Of a DNA stretch of 57,327 bases, positions 10,401 through 18,539 are shown one piece after another. The position numbers and the translations under genes were made by a program. The notes beneath the pieces are model-generated. The model had not been told where the DNA came from, ran no database searches, and saw only the letters and a program-made list of their open reading frames with translations. Origin of the DNA: an uncultured Bacteroidota bacterium (GTDB lineage Bacteria; Bacteroidota; Bacteroidia; Bacteroidales; WCHB1-69); the NCBI GenBank assembly GCA_902797625.1, contig CADBTU010000101.1, positions 1 through 57,327 of the forward strand. The letters are read 5' to 3'. The stretch's first letter is position 1, and each line of letters starts with the position of its first letter.

Positions 10401-11766
10401 AATTGATGAAACAGGCAAAACATACTATAAAGTTATTGGTCGTACAGCAGAAATTAAGATTATAGATGAAAAAACAGGTGTGGCATTAGCATCTGCTAAT
10501 CTTCCATACGGTTCTAATCTCTATTTTAAGCATAAAGATGTGGTAAAAAAGGGCGATTTGATTGCAGATTGGGATCCATTTAATGCTGTTATTCTCTCAG
10601 ATGTTGCAGGTAGGGTGGTGTTCAATGATATCATTGAAGGTGTAACCTATCGTGTAGAAACTGATGAGCAAACAAATATTCACGATAAAGTTATCGTTGA
10701 GAGTCGTTTAAAGACGAAGAATCCAAGTATCAATATTGTTGATGAAGATGGTGATGTAATCAAGAGTTTTGATGTACCAGTGGGGGCACGTTTGGCTGTT
10801 GAAGAGGGTCAAGTTATAGATTCAGGTGAAATCTTAGTTAAGATTCTACGTTCTTTTGGTAAGTCTGGTGATATTACTGGTGGCTTGCCACGTGTTACAG
10901 AGTTGTTTGAAGCTCGTAACCCATCAGACCCTGCTGTAGTTTCAGAAATTGATGGTGTTGTTTCTTTCGAGAAGAAACTTAAACGCGGTAATCGTGTTGT
11001 TAAGATAACACCTCGTGTAGATTCAGGAGAAGGCGTTAAAACTTATTTAATTCCCACATCAAAACAGATTCTTGCTCAAGAAAATGACTTTGTAAAGGCT
11101 GGTACTCCACTTTCAGAAGGCGCGCTTACACCAGTGGATATTCTTAATATCAAGGGTGCGCAGAAGGTGCAAGAATATATTATCAATGAAATTCAAGAAG
11201 TGTATCGTCTTCAAGGTGTAAAAATTAATGATAAACATTTTGAGGTTATTGTTCGCCAAATGATGCGCAAGATGGAAATTGAGGATCCAGGTGATACAAA
11301 ATTTCTTCAAGGTGAGTTGATTAATAAGATAGATTTCCAAGAAGAAAATGATCAAATTTGGGATAAAAAAGTAGTAGAGGACGCAGGTGATTCAGATACA
11401 TTACGTAAAGGTCAAATAATATCAGCTAAGAAACTTCGCGATGTTAATTCACTATTAAAAAGGAAAGATTTACGTATAGTAGTTACTCGTGATGCTCGTC
11501 CAGCTACAGGAAAGCCGATACTTCAAGGTATTACACGAGCTTCTTTGCAAACGCACAGCTTTATATCTGCTGCATCATTCCAAGAAACCACCAAAGTTCT
11601 CACTGAAGCTGCAATCAATGCAAAATCAGATAATCTTATTGGTATGAAAGAAAATGTTATTGTTGGTCAAAAGATTCCAGCAGGTACAGGTATTCGTGCA
11701 TATCAGAATATTGAAGTGGGTTCTATGGAAGAGTATAATTCATTGTTAGCATCTAAGGAGGAATAA
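7477..11766 (+). CDS. rpoC: RNA polymerase beta' subunit
   Basis: Largest core subunit, 1429 aa. An N-terminal zinc site is visible ([20 protein letters not shown], about residues 67-86). The Mg-binding catalytic loop [12 protein letters not shown] is at about residue 473, and the second zinc site (EEDCGTL, then [11 protein letters not shown]) lies near 820-905. The trigger-loop region around [21 protein letters not shown] is intact. It starts 21 bp after rpoB, so the two are co-translated from one message. No truncation or insertion stands out. Confidence 0.98.
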   Translation: MAVRKDNNTRKEFHKITISLASPEAILEQSHGEVLKPETINYRTLKPERDGLFCEKIFGPMKDWECHCGKYKRIRYKGVICDRCGVEVTERKVRRERMGHIQLVVPVAHIWFFKSLPNKIGALLGLATKEVEAIVYYEKYIVIQGGILEQENPDIKKGLLLSEEDYFELTEKLPSDNRLLDDTDPNKFIAKMGAEALYDLLSKVDLDGESYELRDRANRETSQQRKKELLKRLHVFEAFRDSRKRADNRPERMIVKIVPVIPPELRPLVPLDGGRFATSDLNDLYRRVIIRNNRLKRLMEIKAPDVIMRNEKRMLQEAVDSLFDNSKKSSSVRTDSNRALKSLSDSLKGKQGRFRQNLLAKRVDYSGRSVIVVGPDLHLNECGLPKDMAAELFKPFVIRKILERGIVKTVKSAKKIVDRKDPVVWEILENILKGHPVLLNRAPTLHRLGIQAFQPRLVEGKAIRLHPLCCTAFNADFDGDQMAVHVPLGNAAIMEAQMLMMASHNILNPANGAPVTVPSQDMVLGLYYITKELLSTPDNKVKGEGGIFYGPEEVMIAYDDKKVHLNAKIKCRVDLDGTGNYKIVDTTVGRVMFNQVVPKDFGYINILLTKKALRDIIGDVLAKCGNKDCTQFLDDIMTLGYRMAFEGGMSFNLGDVIVPTEKSNLIAEANAQVDEITMNYNMGFITNTERYNQVIDVWSQCNARLSKILMKEIEEDRQGFNPVHMMRDSGARGSAEQIRQLSGMRGLMAKPSKAGSSGGEIIENPILSNFKEGLSVQEYFISTHGARKGLADTALKTADAGYLTRRLVDVSHDVIINEEDCGTLRGMTVSALKNNEEVVETLYDRLLGRVTLHDVYHPQTGKLIIAAGEELTEEYCQIIEDSPIEEIEIRSVPTCESKHGICQKCYGRNLATGKMVQIGEAVGVIAAQSIGEPGTQLTLRTFHVGGVAGNVAANSSIQATYDGHLSIDELRALEKIDETGKTYYKVIGRTAEIKIIDEKTGVALASANLPYGSNLYFKHKDVVKKGDLIADWDPFNAVILSDVAGRVVFNDIIEGVTYRVETDEQTNIHDKVIVESRLKTKNPSINIVDEDGDVIKSFDVPVGARLAVEEGQVIDSGEILVKILRSFGKSGDITGGLPRVTELFEARNPSDPAVVSEIDGVVSFEKKLKRGNRVVKITPRVDSGEGVKTYLIPTSKQILAQENDFVKAGTPLSEGALTPVDILNIKGAQKVQEYIINEIQEVYRLQGVKINDKHFEVIVRQMMRKMEIEDPGDTKFLQGELINKIDFQEENDQIWDKKVVEDAGDSDTLRKGQIISAKKLRDVNSLLKRKDLRIVVTRDARPATGKPILQGITRASLQTHSFISAASFQETTKVLTEAAINAKSDNLIGMKENVIVGQKIPAGTGIRAYQNIEVGSMEEYNSLLASKEE

Positions 11767-11770
11767 TATT

Positions 11771-12076
11771 ATGGCAGAAGAGAAAAAAGATCAAAAAATT
11801 GATTTGAGTATTAGTGAAGAAATTTCGCAAGGAATTTACTCTAATTTAGCAATACTTTCACATTCTGATAATGAATTTTTTGTTGATTTCGCTTCATTAT
11901 CACCAGGTGTTCCTAAAGCTATTGTTCGTTCTCGTATAATAATGAATCCCTTGAACGCAAAAAGACTTCTTCGTGCTTTACAAGACAATGTATCAAGATA
12001 TGAAGAACAGTTTGGAGAAATTGAAGAACGCCAAAGTCCAATGCCGCGATTTATGGGCGGTGGCGGTTTAGCATAA
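11771..12076 (+). CDS. DUF3467 family protein
   Basis: A 101-aa protein of the DUF3467 family, which I recall as regularly following rpoC in Bacteroidota. Function is unknown. It is acidic at the N-terminus, has the core FVDFASLSPGVPKAIVRSRIIMNPLNAKRLLRAL, here positions about 37-70, and a Gly-rich tail (GGGGLA). There is no signal or membrane segment. It starts 4 bp after the rpoC stop and is followed by a good terminator, so it is the last gene of the operon; a role linked to transcription is only a guess from position. Confidence 0.85.
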   Translation: MAEEKKDQKIDLSISEEISQGIYSNLAILSHSDNEFFVDFASLSPGVPKAIVRSRIIMNPLNAKRLLRALQDNVSRYEEQFGEIEERQSPMPRFMGGGGLA

Positions 12077-12108
12077 CGACTACGTTCAATGTTTTTTTAT
12101 AAATTTTG

Positions 12109-12140
12109 TGGTGGTGGATTTTGTTTCTACCACCATTTTT
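12109..12140 (+). terminator. Terminator of the secE-rpoC operon
   Basis: A 10-bp stem (TGGTGGTGGA pairing with TCTACCACCA, one G-T wobble) with a 7-nt TTTTGTT loop, followed directly by TTTTT. It lies 32 bp after the DUF3467 stop and ends the rightward operon before the minus-strand tRNA and que genes. Confidence 0.8.
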
Positions 12141-12156
12141 AGTTTAATATTAAAGG

Positions 12157-12190
12157 TGTCCGCTAAAAATTAAAAATAAATTTTCAGCGG
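12157..12190. repeat. Inverted repeat containing dispersed repeat copy 2
   Basis: CCGCTAAAAATT (12160-12171) is matched by AATTTTCAGCGG (12179-12190) with one mismatch around a 7-nt spacer. The left arm extended to 12157 is the exact reverse complement of 94-108. The fold could form in either strand, but neither side has the T-run of a terminator. Confidence 0.5.
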
Positions 12191-12330
12191 TTGTAAACCT
12201 TTGTAAATTTGTGTATGCGATTTTTGTTGGCAGTTACAAGCCCCCATTTAAGCTCCTGACTAAACTAGCAATGAGGCAGCTGTAATTCTTATTAGGTTTG
12301 CTCCGCCATTGGTTCTTATGGGTACAATGC

Positions 12331-12348
12331 TTTTAGCAGACAATAATA
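12331..12348 (+). repeat. Short dispersed repeat, copy 3
   Basis: TTTTAGCAGACAATAATA, matching 97-114 at 16 of 18 positions on the same strand. It lies 53 bp beyond the 3' end of the tRNA-Pro gene. It could be a diverged copy of a genome-wide repeat; the window alone cannot decide. Confidence 0.35.
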
Positions 12349-12400
12349 AATTAAAAAGGAAAATACACGCCAATAGATAGTTAACGCGTTCAGTAAATAG

Positions 12401-12473
12401 TCGGGGTGAGAAGACTCGAACTTCCGGCCTCTACGTCCCGAACGTAGCGCGCTACCAACTGCGCCACACCCCG
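12401..12473 (-). tRNA. tRNA-Pro (anticodon CGG)
   Basis: A full cloverleaf reads on the minus strand. The 7-bp acceptor stem is CGGGGTG with CACCCCG, and the D arm contains GCGCAGTTGGTAGCGC. The anticodon arm is CTACG-TTCGGGA-CGTAG, and the T arm is GGAAG-TTCGAGT-CTTCT. Anticodon CGG reads CCG (Pro); C1-G72, A73 and G37 are typical of bacterial tRNA-Pro. The 3' CCA is not encoded. It lies 59 bp downstream of queC on the same strand, with its own -7 box. Confidence 0.95.
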
Positions 12474-12487
12474 CTGCATTTTGGTTG

Positions 12488-12495
12488 CAAAAATA
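12488..12495 (-). promoter_or_regulatory. tRNA-Pro -7 box
   Basis: Minus-strand TATTTTTG, 15 bp before the tRNA 5' end, matches TAnnTTTG. No TTG is seen at the -33 spacing. Position relative to the tRNA is right for an independent promoter. Confidence 0.5.
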
Positions 12496-12532
12496 TATTT
12501 TTTTTCAATAAAATGTTGTAAGAGAATTATAA

Positions 12533-13186
12533 TTATTCTTCATATTTTGTGTTGTCAGGGATACCAGCCATCAGAAGAGCTTCGCGACGTTCTCGGCATG
12601 TGGCACATTTGCCGCAATGTAATCTGCCCCCTTTGTAGCAAGAGTAAGTTTCGGAGTAATCGATGCCCAAAAAATTACCTTTTTCGGCTATTTTCTTCTT
12701 ACTGAGATTAGTATAAGGTGCAAAAACCTCAATATTTCTATATGTTCCTAAACTAATAGTTTTTGCGATGGATTCAATAAATTCGGGGCGACAATCAGGG
12801 TAGATTGAGTGGTCGCCAGAGTGATTTGCAATTAAAACTCTATTCAAGTTGTTACTTTCTGCAATTCCGCACGCTATTGAGAGCATAATTCCATTTCTAA
12901 ATGGCACAACAGTAGATTTCATATTCTCTTCATCATAGTTAATAGTGGGAATATCCTCTGGAGACGAGAGCAGAGCACTTTTGAAGTACTTGTGCATAAA
13001 ATCAAGTGGAATTATCAGATGTTGAATAGATAACTTTCTGCAGTGAAGCGATGCAAAGATTTGTTCTTCAGCATTTTGAATAGAACCGTAATCAAAAGTT
13101 ATTGCTAAGGCAATGTTATCTTTGTATTCATAAAGCATAGTTGTGGAGTCCATACCTCCCGACAAAACAATGACAGAATCTTTCAT
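12533..13186 (-). CDS. queC: 7-cyano-7-deazaguanine synthase QueC
   Basis: QueC converts 7-carboxy-7-deazaguanine to preQ0 with ATP and ammonia, in the cytoplasmic queuosine pathway. The 217-aa product has the PP-loop VLSGGMDSTT near the N-terminus and the C-terminal zinc cysteines C-x(8)-C-x2-C-x2-C (YSCYKGGRLHCGKCATCRERR, residues about 181-201). It is 4 bp after queF, so the two are co-transcribed. QueE is encoded about 6 kb away; queD is not in the window. Confidence 0.95.
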   Translation of the reverse strand: MKDSVIVLSGGMDSTTMLYEYKDNIALAITFDYGSIQNAEEQIFASLHCRKLSIQHLIIPLDFMHKYFKSALLSSPEDIPTINYDEENMKSTVVPFRNGIMLSIACGIAESNNLNRVLIANHSGDHSIYPDCRPEFIESIAKTISLGTYRNIEVFAPYTNLSKKKIAEKGNFLGIDYSETYSCYKGGRLHCGKCATCRERREALLMAGIPDNTKYEE

Positions 13187-13190
13187 TAGA

Positions 13191-13664
13191 TTATTTTTTT
13201 AATTTAAAATTATCAAGAATACGCTGATTTACGATATTTTGATGTTCTTCATCACCATAATTAGCAAAAGGAATAATAGAGATACCTCCGCGAGGATTAA
13301 AAATACCTATAACTTCCAGATACTTTGGGTTCATAAGTTTTACTAAGTCTTTCATAATGATATTAACACAATCTTCATGAAAATCACCGTGATTTCTAAA
13401 GCTAAAGAGATAAAGTTTCAAACTTTTACTTTCAACCATCAAATAATTAGGAATATAATTTATGATTATATGTCCGAAATCAGGTTGGCCAGTTTTAGGG
13501 CACAAAGAGGTGAATTCTGGGCAATCTAATGTTACAATATATTCATTTTCAGGATGTTTATTTTCAAAAGTTTCCAATACATCAGGAGTATAATCGTAAT
13601 TATATGATGTATTTTGATTACCTAAAAGAGTTACATTTTTCAATTCATCTTCATTTCTTGACAT
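13191..13664 (-). CDS. queF: NADPH-dependent preQ0 reductase QueF
   Basis: QueF reduces preQ0 to preQ1, the base inserted into tRNA by Tgt. The 157-aa product is the short, unimodular type. It carries the active-site Cys in [18 protein letters not shown] and the substrate motif [20 protein letters not shown]. It is the first gene of queF-queC, with a -7 box 17 bp upstream, and is divergent from the guanine deaminase gene. Confidence 0.95.
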   Translation of the reverse strand: MSRNEDELKNVTLLGNQNTSYNYDYTPDVLETFENKHPENEYIVTLDCPEFTSLCPKTGQPDFGHIIINYIPNYLMVESKSLKLYLFSFRNHGDFHEDCVNIIMKDLVKLMNPKYLEVIGIFNPRGGISIIPFANYGDEEHQNIVNQRILDNFKLKK

Positions 13665-13681
13665 AGTAATAAATTTTGGTG

Positions 13682-13689
13682 CAAAAGTA
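13682..13689 (-). promoter_or_regulatory. queF -7 box
   Basis: Minus-strand TACTTTTG, 17 bp before the queF ATG. It lies only 11 bp from the + strand TATCTTCG box at 13701-13708 for the deaminase gene, so the two outward-facing promoters overlap. Confidence 0.6.
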
Positions 13690-13700
13690 AGAAAAATAAG

Positions 13701-13708
13701 TATCTTCG
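13701..13708 (+). promoter_or_regulatory. Guanine deaminase -7 box
   Basis: TATCTTCG, one base off TAnnTTTG, with TTTG at 675-678 (22-bp spacing) upstream. It is 24 bp before the ATG. The same TTCG variant appears before eno. Confidence 0.45.
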
Positions 13709-13732
13709 CAGCGCAAATAAAAAACTTACAGA

Positions 13733-14203
13733 ATGTATCGTAAAAAATTTATGGAGGAGGCTATCAAATTAGCTAACGAATGTTTTGAAACAGGAAACGG
13801 TGGGCCTTTTGGCGCAGTGATTGTGAAAGACGGTGAGATTGTAGGTCGTGGTAGGAATACGGTTACTGCCGACAATGACCCAACGGCTCATGCTGAGGTT
13901 AACGCTATAAGGGATGCTTGTAAAAACTTGGGAACATTTCAGCTATCAGGGTGCGAAGTTTATGCCAGCAGTGAACCTTGTCCTATGTGCTTCGGTGCAA
14001 TATATTGGGCTCGTCCAGAAAGAATTTTCTACGGCGCATCTTGCGAAGCAGCTGCCGAAGCAGGATTTCAAGATACTTTTATTTACGATGAACTCGGAAA
14101 ACCAATAGAAGAGTATTCTATAAAAACAGAACAACGCGATGGTGAATTAGCTTCTAAGACTTTCCAAAAATGGAAAAATTTTGATAAAAGAATAGATTAT
14201 TAA
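13733..14203 (+). CDS. guaD: Guanine deaminase (CDA superfamily)
   Basis: Predicted to deaminate guanine to xanthine in purine salvage. The 156-aa product has the zinc and catalytic motifs HAEVNAIR (about residues 54-61) and [15 protein letters not shown] (about 81-95). It also carries a C-terminal extension with the [13 protein letters not shown] segment that I associate with the B. subtilis-type guanine deaminase rather than TadA. tRNA adenosine deaminase is the main alternative, but TadA lacks this tail. It is divergent from queF and 20 bp upstream of the RsmI-like gene. Confidence 0.8.
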   Translation: MYRKKFMEEAIKLANECFETGNGGPFGAVIVKDGEIVGRGRNTVTADNDPTAHAEVNAIRDACKNLGTFQLSGCEVYASSEPCPMCFGAIYWARPERIFYGASCEAAAEAGFQDTFIYDELGKPIEEYSIKTEQRDGELASKTFQKWKNFDKRIDY

Positions 14204-14223
14204 TATATTAAATACTACTTTTG

Positions 14224-14955
14224 ATGGATAACTCTAAAAACATAGGTAAGTTATTTCTGATACCTCTACCACTTGCAGAGGGTGATTTTGGACAATTCTT
14301 TCCTGAGTGTAACGCTTCTGTAATAAATGAGATAGATTACTACATTGTTGAAGCTGTGCGAACAGCAAGACGTTTTCTAAAATACTCTAAGATACAAAAA
14401 GCTATTGATGACTTAACTTTTTTCGAGCTTAACGAGCATACTCAAGGAGTTGATCTTAATGAATATTTAAGGCCATGTCTTGAAGGTTATAACGTAGGCT
14501 TGATGTCTGAAGCAGGAGTTCCGTGTGTTGCAGATCCTGGTCATAAGGCTGTTGATAAGGCGCACCAACTTGGAATAGAAATTATTCCGCTTATAGGACC
14601 AAGTTCGATAATGCTTGCCTTGATGGGCAGCGGTATGAATGGACAACAGTTTACATTTCATGGTTATTTACCAGCAGAACAATATGATAGAGAACGTAAA
14701 ATTGTTGATATAGAGAATTATGCCATCAAAACAGGACAAACTCAAATTTTTATAGAAACACCGTACCGAAATAATAGAATGACAGCTTCACTATGTAAAG
14801 TGTGTAAACCTAATACTCGTCTTTGTGTTGCAGCAAATCTTACCTCAAAAAACCAATTTATAAAAACACAATCTATTTCAAAATGGAGAAAATATTTTTC
14901 GATAGAGAGTAATCAGCTGGGGAAAGTCCCATGTATTTATTTGATTAACAGGTGA
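14224..14955 (+). CDS. RsmI-like tetrapyrrole-methylase-family SAM methyltransferase
   Basis: A 243-aa member of the tetrapyrrole (corrin/porphyrin) methylase fold related to RsmI, which 2'-O-methylates C1402 of 16S rRNA. Recognisable motifs are VEAVRTARRFLK, LMSEAGVPCVADPGH (RsmI has SDAGTPGISDPG) and PLIGPSSIMLALMGSG. The motifs are diverged, so this looks like the RsmI paralogue common in Bacteroidota; its substrate is unclear. A TTG three bases upstream is ignored in favour of ATG 14224. It follows the deaminase gene by 20 bp and is probably in its operon. Confidence 0.75.
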   Translation: MDNSKNIGKLFLIPLPLAEGDFGQFFPECNASVINEIDYYIVEAVRTARRFLKYSKIQKAIDDLTFFELNEHTQGVDLNEYLRPCLEGYNVGLMSEAGVPCVADPGHKAVDKAHQLGIEIIPLIGPSSIMLALMGSGMNGQQFTFHGYLPAEQYDRERKIVDIENYAIKTGQTQIFIETPYRNNRMTASLCKVCKPNTRLCVAANLTSKNQFIKTQSISKWRKYFSIESNQLGKVPCIYLINR

Positions 14956-15055
14956 TTATTTTGTATTTGTGAATCGTTTTTATCTATAGAAGAAGTGTTT
15001 GTGTAAATTGTTAAAAAATATTTTCAAAAACCGCCGAATATGTTTAAAAAAAAAC

Positions 15056-15063
15056 TATTTTTG
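15056..15063 (+). promoter_or_regulatory. rpsT -7 box
   Basis: TATTTTTG, 47 bp before the rpsT ATG. No clear TTG at the -33 position. It would drive rpsT and the two genes behind it. Confidence 0.5.
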
Positions 15064-15110
15064 CCGTCCGAAAAATTATAACGAAAAAAATAAAAAACAT
15101 TTAAAAAATA

Positions 15111-15362
15111 ATGGCAAATCACAAGTCTTCTGTTAAGAGAATCAGAGCAAACGAAAGAAAAAGATTAGCAAATCGTTACTATTCTAAAACAATGCGTAAT
15201 GCATTGCGCGATATTCGTGCTATCACAGATAAGAATGAAGCTATGCAAAAAGTTTCATCAATGAATTCGATGATTGATAAACTTGCAAAAAGAGGCATGA
15301 TACATAAAAACAAGGCCGCTAACCTTAAGTCTGGCCTTATGAAAAAGATTAATGCTCTCTAA
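15111..15362 (+). CDS. rpsT: 30S ribosomal protein S20
   Basis: S20 binds 16S rRNA at the body of the 30S subunit and acts early in assembly. The 83-aa protein is lysine-rich and helical, with the family start [18 protein letters not shown] and the conserved [16 protein letters not shown] near the end. Its last codons overlap the start of the next gene by 11 bp. Confidence 0.95.
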   Translation: MANHKSSVKRIRANERKRLANRYYSKTMRNALRDIRAITDKNEAMQKVSSMNSMIDKLAKRGMIHKNKAANLKSGLMKKINAL

Positions 15363-15789
15363 TTTTTTGGATAGTATAGAGTTTAAAGCTTCTGTACCTA
15401 TTCAGGTACGAATGAGTGATTTAGATCCTTTCGTCCATGTTAATAATGGTAACCAATGTCATTATTTTGATTTAGGACGGGGTTCGTATTTAGAAGAAGT
15501 ACTTCAAGACCAGGTTGATTGGAAAACGATTGACTTGGTCTTGGTGCATATTGAACTTGATTTTATTCAACCAATTGAGTTTCATGATAAATTGGTGTGC
15601 GAGTCTAAAATTGTTGAAATTGGAAATAAGAGTCTAAAAATGGTTCAACAGTTGCGTGACACCGAGAAGAATGTAGTGAAAACAAGGTGTTTTAGCGTTT
15701 TGGCTGGTTTCGATCGTAATACACATCTTTCAATACCTATTAACGAACTCTATAAATCCAAAATTCTGGATTTTGAAGGTATTGAATAA
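15352..15789 (+). CDS. Acyl-CoA thioesterase, 4HBT hot-dog family
   Basis: A 145-aa hot-dog fold protein of the 4-hydroxybenzoyl-CoA thioesterase/YbgC group, predicted to hydrolyse an acyl-CoA thioester in the cytoplasm. The family motif is at residues 20-45: [20 protein letters not shown], with the Asp and HVNN positions that define the active site. The natural acyl group is unknown. The start ATG lies inside the rpsT 3' end (11-bp overlap), and its stop overlaps the next ATG as TAATG, which suggests translational coupling along this three-gene run. Confidence 0.75.
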   Translation: MLSNFLDSIEFKASVPIQVRMSDLDPFVHVNNGNQCHYFDLGRGSYLEEVLQDQVDWKTIDLVLVHIELDFIQPIEFHDKLVCESKIVEIGNKSLKMVQQLRDTEKNVVKTRCFSVLAGFDRNTHLSIPINELYKSKILDFEGIE

Positions 15790-16538
15790 TGATTAGTAAA
15801 AATAAAATATCAGAGTTAAGAAAACTACACTCTAAAAAATTTAGAGATGAATTTCAACTTTTTATAGTTGAAGGTATTAAGTCTGTCAAGATGCTTTTAG
15901 GGTCAGTTTATGATGTTGTTGATGTTTATGTTACTAATAATTTTTTGCAAGAGAATCAATCGTGGCTTAAAGATTTTAGCAATATAACGGAGGTGTCGCG
16001 TTTGGATATGGAGCGGATTAGCACATTGCAAACGCCACCAGAAATACTCGCTGTCTGTCGCCAGCGAAGTCATAGTTGTCAGATTCCGAAAGATAAGCCT
16101 ATTATAGTTCTTGATGGAATTTCTGACCCAGGAAATTTCGGTACGATAGTGCGCACTGCCGATTGGTTTGGAATTAAAAATATTGTCTGTTCAACAAACA
16201 GTGTCGAATTTTATAATCCGAAGACAATACAAGCAACAATGGGGTCGTTTTTGAATGTTGAGGTTCATAAATTCGATTTAGTTGATTTTCTGACGACCCA
16301 AAAGTCTCATAGAAGAATTTTAGGAACTTTTATGGAGGGTTCAAACATTGATAATTTTAAATTTTTAGATTCCGATATTATAGTTATTGGCAACGAGGCG
16401 AATGGAATTTCAGACGATATTGCAAAATTAGTAACAAACAGGATAACCATTTGTAAGAATCTTCAAGAAAATGTGTGTGCTGAATCTCTTAATGCCAGTA
16501 TAGCTGCAGCTATTGTTATGTTTGCTTGGAGAAAATAA
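15789..16538 (+). CDS. TrmH/SpoU-family RNA 2'-O-methyltransferase
   Basis: A 249-aa SPOUT methyltransferase. The three SpoU motifs are visible: DPGNFGTIVRTADWFG (motif 1), IIVIGNEANGIS (motif 2) and ESLNASIAAAIVMFAW (motif 3). The N-terminal substrate-binding region begins with ISKNKISELRKLHSKKFRDE, as in 23S rRNA methylases of the RlmB/TsnR type. The exact rRNA or tRNA target cannot be told from sequence. It overlaps the thioesterase stop by one base and is convergent with tatC, 9 bp away. Confidence 0.88.
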   Translation: MISKNKISELRKLHSKKFRDEFQLFIVEGIKSVKMLLGSVYDVVDVYVTNNFLQENQSWLKDFSNITEVSRLDMERISTLQTPPEILAVCRQRSHSCQIPKDKPIIVLDGISDPGNFGTIVRTADWFGIKNIVCSTNSVEFYNPKTIQATMGSFLNVEVHKFDLVDFLTTQKSHRRILGTFMEGSNIDNFKFLDSDIIVIGNEANGISDDIAKLVTNRITICKNLQENVCAESLNASIAAAIVMFAWRK

Positions 16539-16565
16539 TTTCTAAACTTAGGAAATCTTATTTTC
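16531..16565. terminator. Possible bidirectional terminator between convergent genes
   Basis: GAAAATAA pairs with TTATTTTC, with a further partly paired inner segment, spanning the end of the methylase gene and the last codons of tatC. Both arms carry A-rich/T-rich flanks, so it could act in both directions. The stem is AT-rich with small bulges, hence modest confidence. Confidence 0.35.
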
Positions 16566-17303
16566 AGTTGATTTTACAATTAAGATACTCGCTTCGTAAA
16601 GAATCCATATAGGTAACGAGACTAAAAACAGAGTGAACGCGTCTCCAGTGGGTGTGATTATGGCTGCAACTATTAGAATGGCAACCACCGTGTGGCGACG
16701 GTATTTTATCATATATATTGAATTAAGTAATCCAATTTTAGCCAAGATTAAACTTAAAATAGGAATTTCAAAAATAATTCCAAAAATAACACTCATCATC
16801 AAAAGAGTCTCCATATATGATTCTAAAGTTAGCATATTAGAAACCTCACAACTAACTTGATATGTTCCTAAGAAACGTACGGTGAGAGGAAAAATCAAAA
16901 GATAATTTAGGCAAACACCGACTAAGAACATAATATATGAAGAAAAGACGATAAATATAGAGTATTTTTTTTCGTTTTTGTAAAGAGCTGGACTAATAAA
17001 ATTAAATAGTACTTTTATAGTATAAGGAGAAGAAAGTAGCACACCAAATGCGAAAGCGGTTTTAAGGTGTATAATAAATTGTTCGGTAAGCCCTATATTC
17101 ATCAAGTTGATAGAAAATTCCTCTCCGCCAAGTATTTGATAGATAAAAAAGGAAGAATCTTTAGGTGCAAGAACAATTTTGAATAGTAAGTCTTTAAAAC
17201 AGAAAGCTAAAACCATAAAGACGAGAGTTGCGGCAAAAATTTTAATAAGACTTGCGCGTAAATCGTCTAAATGTTCCCAGAAGGATTTTTCGGCTTCAGC
17301 CAT
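16548..17303 (-). CDS. tatC: Sec-independent protein translocase TatC
   Basis: TatC is the twin-arginine signal receptor and core of the Tat translocase. The 251-aa protein has the conserved N-terminal FWEHLDDLRASLIK, six predicted TM helices and the loop around FNFISPALYKNEKK. It starts 5 bp after tatA. Together the two are a minimal TatAC system, common in Bacteroidota; no tatB is seen. Confidence 0.93.
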   Translation of the reverse strand: MAEAEKSFWEHLDDLRASLIKIFAATLVFMVLAFCFKDLLFKIVLAPKDSSFFIYQILGGEEFSINLMNIGLTEQFIIHLKTAFAFGVLLSSPYTIKVLFNFISPALYKNEKKYSIFIVFSSYIMFLVGVCLNYLLIFPLTVRFLGTYQVSCEVSNMLTLESYMETLLMMSVIFGIIFEIPILSLILAKIGLLNSIYMIKYRRHTVVAILIVAAIITPTGDAFTLFLVSLPIWILYEASILIVKSTENKIS

Positions 17304-17308
17304 AAAAG

Positions 17309-17500
17309 TTACTCGTTATTTTCAGTTTTTTCAGAATTGCTATCTTGTAGATTATTTTCTTCTTTACCTTCAACACCATCTTTGAAAGAGCGAACACCTT
17401 TGCCTAAACCTTTCATCAAATCTGGTATTTTCTTTCCGCCAAAGAGAAGTAAAATAATAAGAGCAATAACTATAATTTCGGGCATTCTTATTCCCATCAT
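17309..17500 (-). CDS. tatA: Twin-arginine translocase subunit TatA
   Basis: A 63-aa single-TM protein with the TatA plan: a short hydrophobic helix ([12 protein letters not shown]), the FGGKKIPDL hinge, and an amphipathic helix ([13 protein letters not shown]) followed by an acidic tail. It oligomerises to form the Tat pore with TatC. Two ATGs open the frame and a third lies at codon 6, so the exact start is uncertain by up to five residues. Confidence 0.93.
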   Translation of the reverse strand: MMGIRMPEIIVIALIILLLFGGKKIPDLMKGLGKGVRSFKDGVEGKEENNLQDSNSEKTENNE

Positions 17501-17521
17501 AACAGATAATTTTAATTAGAA

Positions 17522-18031
17522 CTATTTTTTTAGAACAAACTTTACAAATAAATAACCTCCAATAATTTGAATCAGCATACCAGGAATGCCTATAACAAAA
17601 TCTGAGAAACCTGCGGCAAAAGAACCTTCTATAAGAGACTCAATCAGACAGCCAATCGTTTGGTAGAGAAGAACAACCAACGTCATCAGTGGGAGAGTAA
17701 TGGTTTTAAAACGGTTAGCAATGAATGCGGCACATAAGGCTAAAAGCGTTGATTTTATTATTATTGACGGTAAAACTGCTGGCATTGGCATCCCAAAAAG
17801 TACTGAATTAACAAGAGGAGAAAGAACTGCCGTTAAAAGTCCAACTTTCCACCCGTATTTATAGGCACTTATCAAAGTGAAAAAATAAATAGGCAGAAAA
17901 ATATGTCCACCGTTAGGAATAATATGGCACAATTGAGGTAAAAGTATATTACCAACGACAAAAAGAGTCGCAAAAATGTAAGTTTTAGCTTCTTTGTAGC
18001 TTAAAGAATAAAGTTTTACTGTTGATTCCAT
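17522..18031 (-). CDS. ECF transporter S component, substrate unknown
   Basis: A 169-aa, strongly hydrophobic protein with about five to six TM helices, resembling substrate-binding S components of energy-coupling factor vitamin transporters. Visible features are the FLPIYFFTLISAYKYGWKVG and VLPSIIIKSTLLALCAAF segments, with helix-breaking prolines. No EcfA or EcfT is encoded here, so it would share a module made elsewhere. It lies 9 bp after a DUF1893 gene and in the same run as queE, which raises the possibility of a deazapurine or other vitamin-like ligand, but this is inference. Confidence 0.65.
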   Translation of the reverse strand: MESTVKLYSLSYKEAKTYIFATLFVVGNILLPQLCHIIPNGGHIFLPIYFFTLISAYKYGWKVGLLTAVLSPLVNSVLFGMPMPAVLPSIIIKSTLLALCAAFIANRFKTITLPLMTLVVLLYQTIGCLIESLIEGSFAAGFSDFVIGIPGMLIQIIGGYLFVKFVLKK

Positions 18032-18040
18032 TACTTTGTA

Positions 18041-18472
18041 TTATGTTGTTTTTGTTTGCATTTCGTTAAAATGTTGTCTGAGCATAAGTTCAATTTCTAT
18101 AGGCGAGGTTGCATCTTTAACAATGTCTTCCAACCTACACCTTGAGTCGCCTTCAGGAACAACAATCTTATCTACCAAAGTGTTGAAGCGATAAGTAATA
18201 TTAGCTTTATTTAACACATCTATTGCTGGTTTACTAATAACTACAGCATAAAGGGAGTTAACATTAGCATTAACAATCAAACCAGCAGCAGCCTTTCCAA
18301 CAATTTTATCGGCTATATCAGCACCAATAAGTTGCTCAGGTTCATTATCTAACAACCAGATAAGATCACGAACCCCTCTTTTATTGTAAGTAGAAATCTC
18401 TCCTGATGTATTTCGCACCACGAGGGAGCAATTTTCTTCACTCAAAATGGTTATTATTTTATCAATAGTCAT
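18041..18472 (-). CDS. DUF1893 protein (deaminase-like fold)
   Basis: A 143-aa protein matching the DUF1893 family pattern: SLVVRNTSGEISTYNKRGVRDL, here residues about 16-37, then LIGADIADKIVGKAAAGL and a conserved Cys in DSRCRLED. I recall the family as a member of the cytidine-deaminase-like fold with unknown activity. The usual zinc signature HAE...PCxxC is absent, so classical deaminase chemistry is not supported. It is adjacent to the ECF S component. Confidence 0.75.
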   Translation of the reverse strand: MTIDKIITILSEENCSLVVRNTSGEISTYNKRGVRDLIWLLDNEPEQLIGADIADKIVGKAAAGLIVNANVNSLYAVVISKPAIDVLNKANITYRFNTLVDKIVVPEGDSRCRLEDIVKDATSPIEIELMLRQHFNEMQTKTT

Positions 18473-18539
18473 ATTAAATGTTCTCCAATAGATGATTTAG
18501 TAGGATCTTAGTGTATTAAAATCCCAAAAGCAAATTCAA

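Larger units (their letters stand above)
12141..12400. other. Gene-free gap between the rpoC operon and tRNA-Pro
   Basis: With the preceding 3' untranslated region this gap is about 325 bp. It holds an imperfect inverted repeat (12160-12190) and two copies of a short repeat also found at 94-114. Otherwise I see no ORF with family features, no second tRNA and no transposase remnant. No clear terminator for the tRNA is visible on the minus strand. Confidence 0.5.
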
